Origin: Vibrio qingdaonensis
GTDB taxonomy: Bacteria; Pseudomonadota; Gammaproteobacteria; Enterobacterales; Vibrionaceae
Direction of reading: 5' to 3'
Assembly: GCF_026191675.1 (NCBI RefSeq)
Contig: NZ_JAKRRY010000001.1
Span: forward strand, 248,001 to 312,000
DNA: 64,000 nt
The notes below the pieces were generated by a model that saw only the letters and a list, made by a program, of their open reading frames with translations, did not search any database and was not told the origin of the DNA. Positions 61,069 through 64,000 of the stretch are shown here, in pieces. A program made the position numbers and the translations under genes. Position 1 is the stretch's first letter, and every line of letters begins with the position of its first letter.

Positions 61069-61814
61069 TACTCTGCCTCAACATAAGCAAATTGCTGAGT
61101 AATTGTGAGCAGTTCACCAGCGTTATATTGGTCTCGAAGAAGGGCTTTAGCTTGTTCTGATTTTCCCGATTTTAGCAATGCAATAGCCAAGTTGGCTTTT
61201 ACCGTTTGATTCGTCGGGTGCTCTTTTAGCACTGGCGCTAACGTCTCAATCACAAGATCGAAGCGTTGTTCAGCAAGGTACACAACCGCTAGATTGTTCT
61301 TAATAACAATATCGTCATAACCACGAAGCCGCGCCAAATTAAATTGCGCTTTCGCCTTGGAGAATTGATCAGATTTACTATAGGCAACACCAAGTAATAC
61401 CCGAATTTTTCCGGAAGTATTACCTAGCGAGATAGACTGATTATACGCGTCGATTGCCTCTTCAAGATGGCCATTTTCCGCCTCAATCTGCCCTTTCAGT
61501 TGCAGTAAGCTTTTATTCTTGAGACCTTTGCCAATGAGATACTGAGTATAGAAACGAGAAGACTCAACATCGCCTTTTTCAAAATACACGTAAGCGAGCT
61601 GCTCCACCGCATTATCATCCTCAATACCCCCTACTAACTTCGATTTATACAAGGCAATCAGGCCATCGTAGTTATTCACTTTTTCCATACCGGCAATAAT
61701 ACTTTGTTCAGAAGGCGGCTGGTTGGTTGTTTCACAACCCACTAGAATCCCACTCAAAGCCATCACTAACAATACGACATTCCATCGCATAGTATTTCGC
61801 ATACCTTTTCGCAT
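61068..61814 (-). CDS. tadD: TadD-like TPR lipoprotein
   Basis: The protein has a lipoprotein signal with lipobox LVGC (cysteine at about residue 27) and TPR-like repeats (LLQLKGQIEAENGHLEEAID, ARLRGYDDIVIKNNLAVVYL). TadD is thought to help assemble the outer-membrane secretin of the Tad machine. I chose ATG 61814, with GGTGG upstream, giving 248 residues. It sits between tadC and tadE. Confidence 0.88.
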   Translation of the reverse strand: MRKGMRNTMRWNVVLLVMALSGILVGCETTNQPPSEQSIIAGMEKVNNYDGLIALYKSKLVGGIEDDNAVEQLAYVYFEKGDVESSRFYTQYLIGKGLKNKSLLQLKGQIEAENGHLEEAIDAYNQSISLGNTSGKIRVLLGVAYSKSDQFSKAKAQFNLARLRGYDDIVIKNNLAVVYLAEQRFDLVIETLAPVLKEHPTNQTVKANLAIALLKSGKSEQAKALLRDQYNAGELLTITQQFAYVEAE

Positions 61815-61818
61815 AGCA

Positions 61819-62667
61819 CTAACCACCAATATTTATCGACATCTGCATAATGCCAGGTGCAAGAATTAAAATTACGATAGGAAACATGATAAATAAAATG
61901 AGTGGCACACTCATTTTTGCTGACAATCGACCCACTTTTTCTTCTACCGTTAGAATTTGTATTTTTCTCATGTCTTCCGCTAGATCACTGAGTACCTGAG
62001 CCACCGATGTGCCATATTGCAAGTTTTGGATAAGCGTTAAAACAAAACTTCTTACCGCCGGCGTGGGTAATCGCTCGCTCAGATCATCCAAGGCTTTTTC
62101 CAACCCTTTTATCTTGGCTGAGTCCGATGTGCGTTTAATCTGATAACAGAGGTCGCCATCAAAAGCCTCTAGCTCTTTTGCTAAATAAATTAGCGTCGCT
62201 TCTATTGTCATCCCTGTCTGCACACACACCGACATCATGTCCAATAGATAAGGCAGCTGACTCGAGGTTTTACCAATGAGCGCTTTACGACGAGCTTCCA
62301 GCATTAAGTCTGGTAGGATAATTACCCCTATCAAGGTGAATAATCCCGCCAATATTTTGTTGGTATCAGACAGCTCCGAAAAGAAAACTCCGACACAAGC
62401 CAGCACAAGAAATAGTATCTTGACGGGGAAGTAATACTTCGCCCATTCTTTGTTGTAATAGCCAGCATTAACCAGCTTTTGCTCAAGCTCTTTTTGATTC
62501 CCCTTGCCAAATCTAACCAACAAGCGATTAACTGTACTAGGGCCTCGCTGTACGTCTTCACCAATAAAGTTGGCAACGCGCTTGCGGCGCTGCTCATGAC
62601 GCAGTGCATTAACGATAAAGTAAAATAAGGCCGCCAATACGACAGAAAAAGCAATCAGCAAAATCAT
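61819..62667 (-). CDS. tadC: Tad inner membrane platform protein TadC
   Basis: The protein of about 282 residues is a type II secretion F-domain protein: an N-terminal helix, a cytoplasmic loop, then two more helix groups, with MLEARRKALIGKTSSQLPYL, MSVCVQTGMTIEATL and MSVPLILFIMFPIVILILAP GIMQ at the end. The ATG at 62667 overlaps the tadB stop (ATGA), so I prefer it over the frame start at 62694. Confidence 0.93.
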   Translation of the reverse strand: MILLIAFSVVLAALFYFIVNALRHEQRRKRVANFIGEDVQRGPSTVNRLLVRFGKGNQKELEQKLVNAGYYNKEWAKYYFPVKILFLVLACVGVFFSELSDTNKILAGLFTLIGVIILPDLMLEARRKALIGKTSSQLPYLLDMMSVCVQTGMTIEATLIYLAKELEAFDGDLCYQIKRTSDSAKIKGLEKALDDLSERLPTPAVRSFVLTLIQNLQYGTSVAQVLSDLAEDMRKIQILTVEEKVGRLSAKMSVPLILFIMFPIVILILAPGIMQMSINIGG

Positions 62668-63566
62668 GTGCGTACGCCCCTTACTAGTAACCAAACAATA
62701 GATAAACCAATAAATTCACTACCCACCACGTAATACAAGATGTATTGCCCTCGCTCATCGTGAAGGATAAAGTCGACACTGCCGGGATTGATATACTGAA
62801 GAAGTATGGTGAAAGCCAGTGGAATGGCTGCGACAATCTTGGCCGATATTCGCGCTTCTGATGTCATTGCCATTTTCTTCTTATCTAATGTACGCGCATC
62901 CACTAAAACGCGAATAAGTCGGGCGAGCACCCCTTTTAGTTGCCCTCCGCGGCTAATATTCGCTTTGAGCGTCACCGTAAAAAATAGAAATTCTGGGTAG
63001 GGATAATTTTTACACGCACGTTGCAATACTATTTCTGGCGGTTCACCCATTTTCAGTCGCTCGCCCATCATTTTAAACTCGCGGCCAATACTGTTGTCCA
63101 TCGAACCACCCACGTAGGTGATCGCCTGCATTAAGCTATCGCCAGCCGTTACCGCGCTCATTAAGATGTTCAACGCATCAGGAAAGGTGTTCTCAAAGTC
63201 TTTGCGCTTTTTGTTATATAGGTAACGGTATCCCACTAACAGTGACACCACGACCATCGCGACTGATATCCAAATGTTACCCATCTTCAATAGGTCAAAC
63301 ACCAGATACCAAGCGCCGACAAGGCTGCCAACGGTATACAGCAAAATGTAGACTGGAAAACGTGGCCCAAGCACTTGTAGCGTAGGAGAGATAGAGTCTT
63401 TAAATTTTTGCCACTTCCGCTTGCCGGCCAAGGTGCCGACATTCACCGCTTTTAGATTCTCGACTTCAACGCTTTCTATAGCAAAAAAATGGTCGATTTT
63501 TTTCGCTTTCGAGCTCTGCGTTAATAGCAAGACAATGGCAAAGAGAATTAAAGAGATCCACAACAT
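62664..63566 (-). CDS. tadB: Tad inner membrane platform protein TadB
   Basis: The 300-residue protein is also a type II secretion F-domain protein: FPDALNILMSAVTAGDSLMQ, GREFKMMGERLKMGEPPEIV and the closing YYVVGSEFIGLSIVWLLVRG. TadB and TadC form the inner membrane platform of the Tad pilus. It starts 1 base after the tadA stop. Confidence 0.93.
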   Translation of the reverse strand: MLWISLILFAIVLLLTQSSKAKKIDHFFAIESVEVENLKAVNVGTLAGKRKWQKFKDSISPTLQVLGPRFPVYILLYTVGSLVGAWYLVFDLLKMGNIWISVAMVVVSLLVGYRYLYNKKRKDFENTFPDALNILMSAVTAGDSLMQAITYVGGSMDNSIGREFKMMGERLKMGEPPEIVLQRACKNYPYPEFLFFTVTLKANISRGGQLKGVLARLIRVLVDARTLDKKKMAMTSEARISAKIVAAIPLAFTILLQYINPGSVDFILHDERGQYILYYVVGSEFIGLSIVWLLVRGVRT

Positions 63567-63567
63567 G

Positions 63568-64000
63568 CTACGCCCCTCGAAATGACGCCATTAGGTCATC
63601 ATACAAGCCAAAGAACTGCGCTTTTTTTGCCAGCTCTGAACGCTGCATAATGCCGTTCGTTACGAAATCACCTTGAACCGTATCGCTGTAGTGAGATTCG
63701 TCATATTGAAAACGATAGATCTCTTCCATGACGACACTGTCACCTTCAAGGCCAACGACCTCTGAGATACTGGTGATTTTTCTTGAGCCATCTCGCAGCC
63801 TATTCACTTGCACGATAAGCTGTACCGCACTCACTATCGTGCGGCGGATCGCATCTAATGGCTGATTTAGGTTCGCCATCATCACCATCGACTCAACACG
63901 AGCAATCGCATCGCGGGGGGTATTGGCGTGAAGAGTAGACATGGAACCATCGTGACCAGTGTTCATCGCCTGAAGCATTTCAAATGCCTCTGAGCCACGA
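63568..64000 (-). CDS. tadA: Tad pilus ATPase TadA, C-terminal part
   Basis: The gene runs off the right edge. The visible 143 residues include the end of the secretion ATPase: the His-box [20 protein letters not shown], then [15 protein letters not shown] and the C-terminal [23 protein letters not shown] stretch. TadA powers pilus assembly and retraction. It is first in the order tadA-tadB-tadC in this part of the locus. Confidence 0.95.
   Translation of the reverse strand, partial: RGSEAFEMLQAMNTGHDGSMSTLHANTPRDAIARVESMVMMANLNQPLDAIRRTIVSAVQLIVQVNRLRDGSRKITSISEVVGLEGDSVVMEEIYRFQYDESHYSDTVQGDFVTNGIMQRSELAKKAQFFGLYDDLMASFRGA

Overview
The window is most likely part of a Vibrio (Vibrionaceae) chromosome. 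Three things point that way: a complete-looking rod/hook/export operon set of a second (lateral-type) flagellum with MotY, the housekeeping neighbours (rlmF, nhaA, metA, fadD, RRF_GI-like and DUF3859 genes), and a Tad pilus locus. The lateral flagellum and Tad genes would suit the smaller Vibrio chromosome, but that is inference.

Layout. Positions 1-11306 carry, all on the minus strand, flgB-C-D-E-F-G-H-I-J-K-L, motY, fliE and the start of fliF. Divergent from flgB, 11485-15619 is fliM-fliN-fliP-fliQ-fliR-flhB. Together they make the rod, hook, rings, switch and export gate of one flagellum; flhA, flagellin and regulators are not in the window. Three identical tRNA-Val(GAC) genes follow (15643-15969). 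16129-38167 is mostly ordinary core genome: DUF2726 protein, lipocalin Blc, metallo-hydrolase, glycerophosphodiesterase, LysR regulator, EamA exporter, M20 peptidase, RRF_GI-like and DUF3859 proteins, P-loop kinase, metA with a MetJ box, fadD, PilW-like TPR lipoprotein, rlmF, YgjP-like protease, nhaA, an ABC transporter with an AttH/CrtC-like partner, an NAD(P)-binding protein and a DUF2157 membrane protein.

From about 38459 to 45434 a roughly 7-kb element has split a phzF-family gene in two. It has a large serine recombinase at one end, a small serine recombinase at the other, a tiny basic ORF overlapping the integrase stop, a cluster of Cys-rich proteins (one with an HNH-like motif), a two-gene membrane/soluble cargo pair and a 49-residue zinc-ribbon ORF. 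The junctions share a short core, and joining the element ends gives an inverted repeat centred on that core, as expected of a serine-integrase attP. This is the best candidate for an undescribed system here.

45428-55957 holds the 5' part of phzF, a DUF1275 membrane protein, two GNAT acetyltransferases, a CitB/DcuR-type two-component system, an unrecognised small ORF and a TolC-HlyD-ABC2-ABC2 export operon with no ATPase gene nearby. 56087-64000 (minus strand) is the distal part of a Tad pilus locus: tadA (partial), tadB, tadC, tadD, tadE, tadF, a VWA TadG-like protein, an OmpA-like protein and an uncharacterised secreted protein. Several short tandem repeats (7, 8, 15, 16, 17 and 18 bp units) are scattered through non-element DNA. 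All calls come from reading sequence and motifs; no database search was run.
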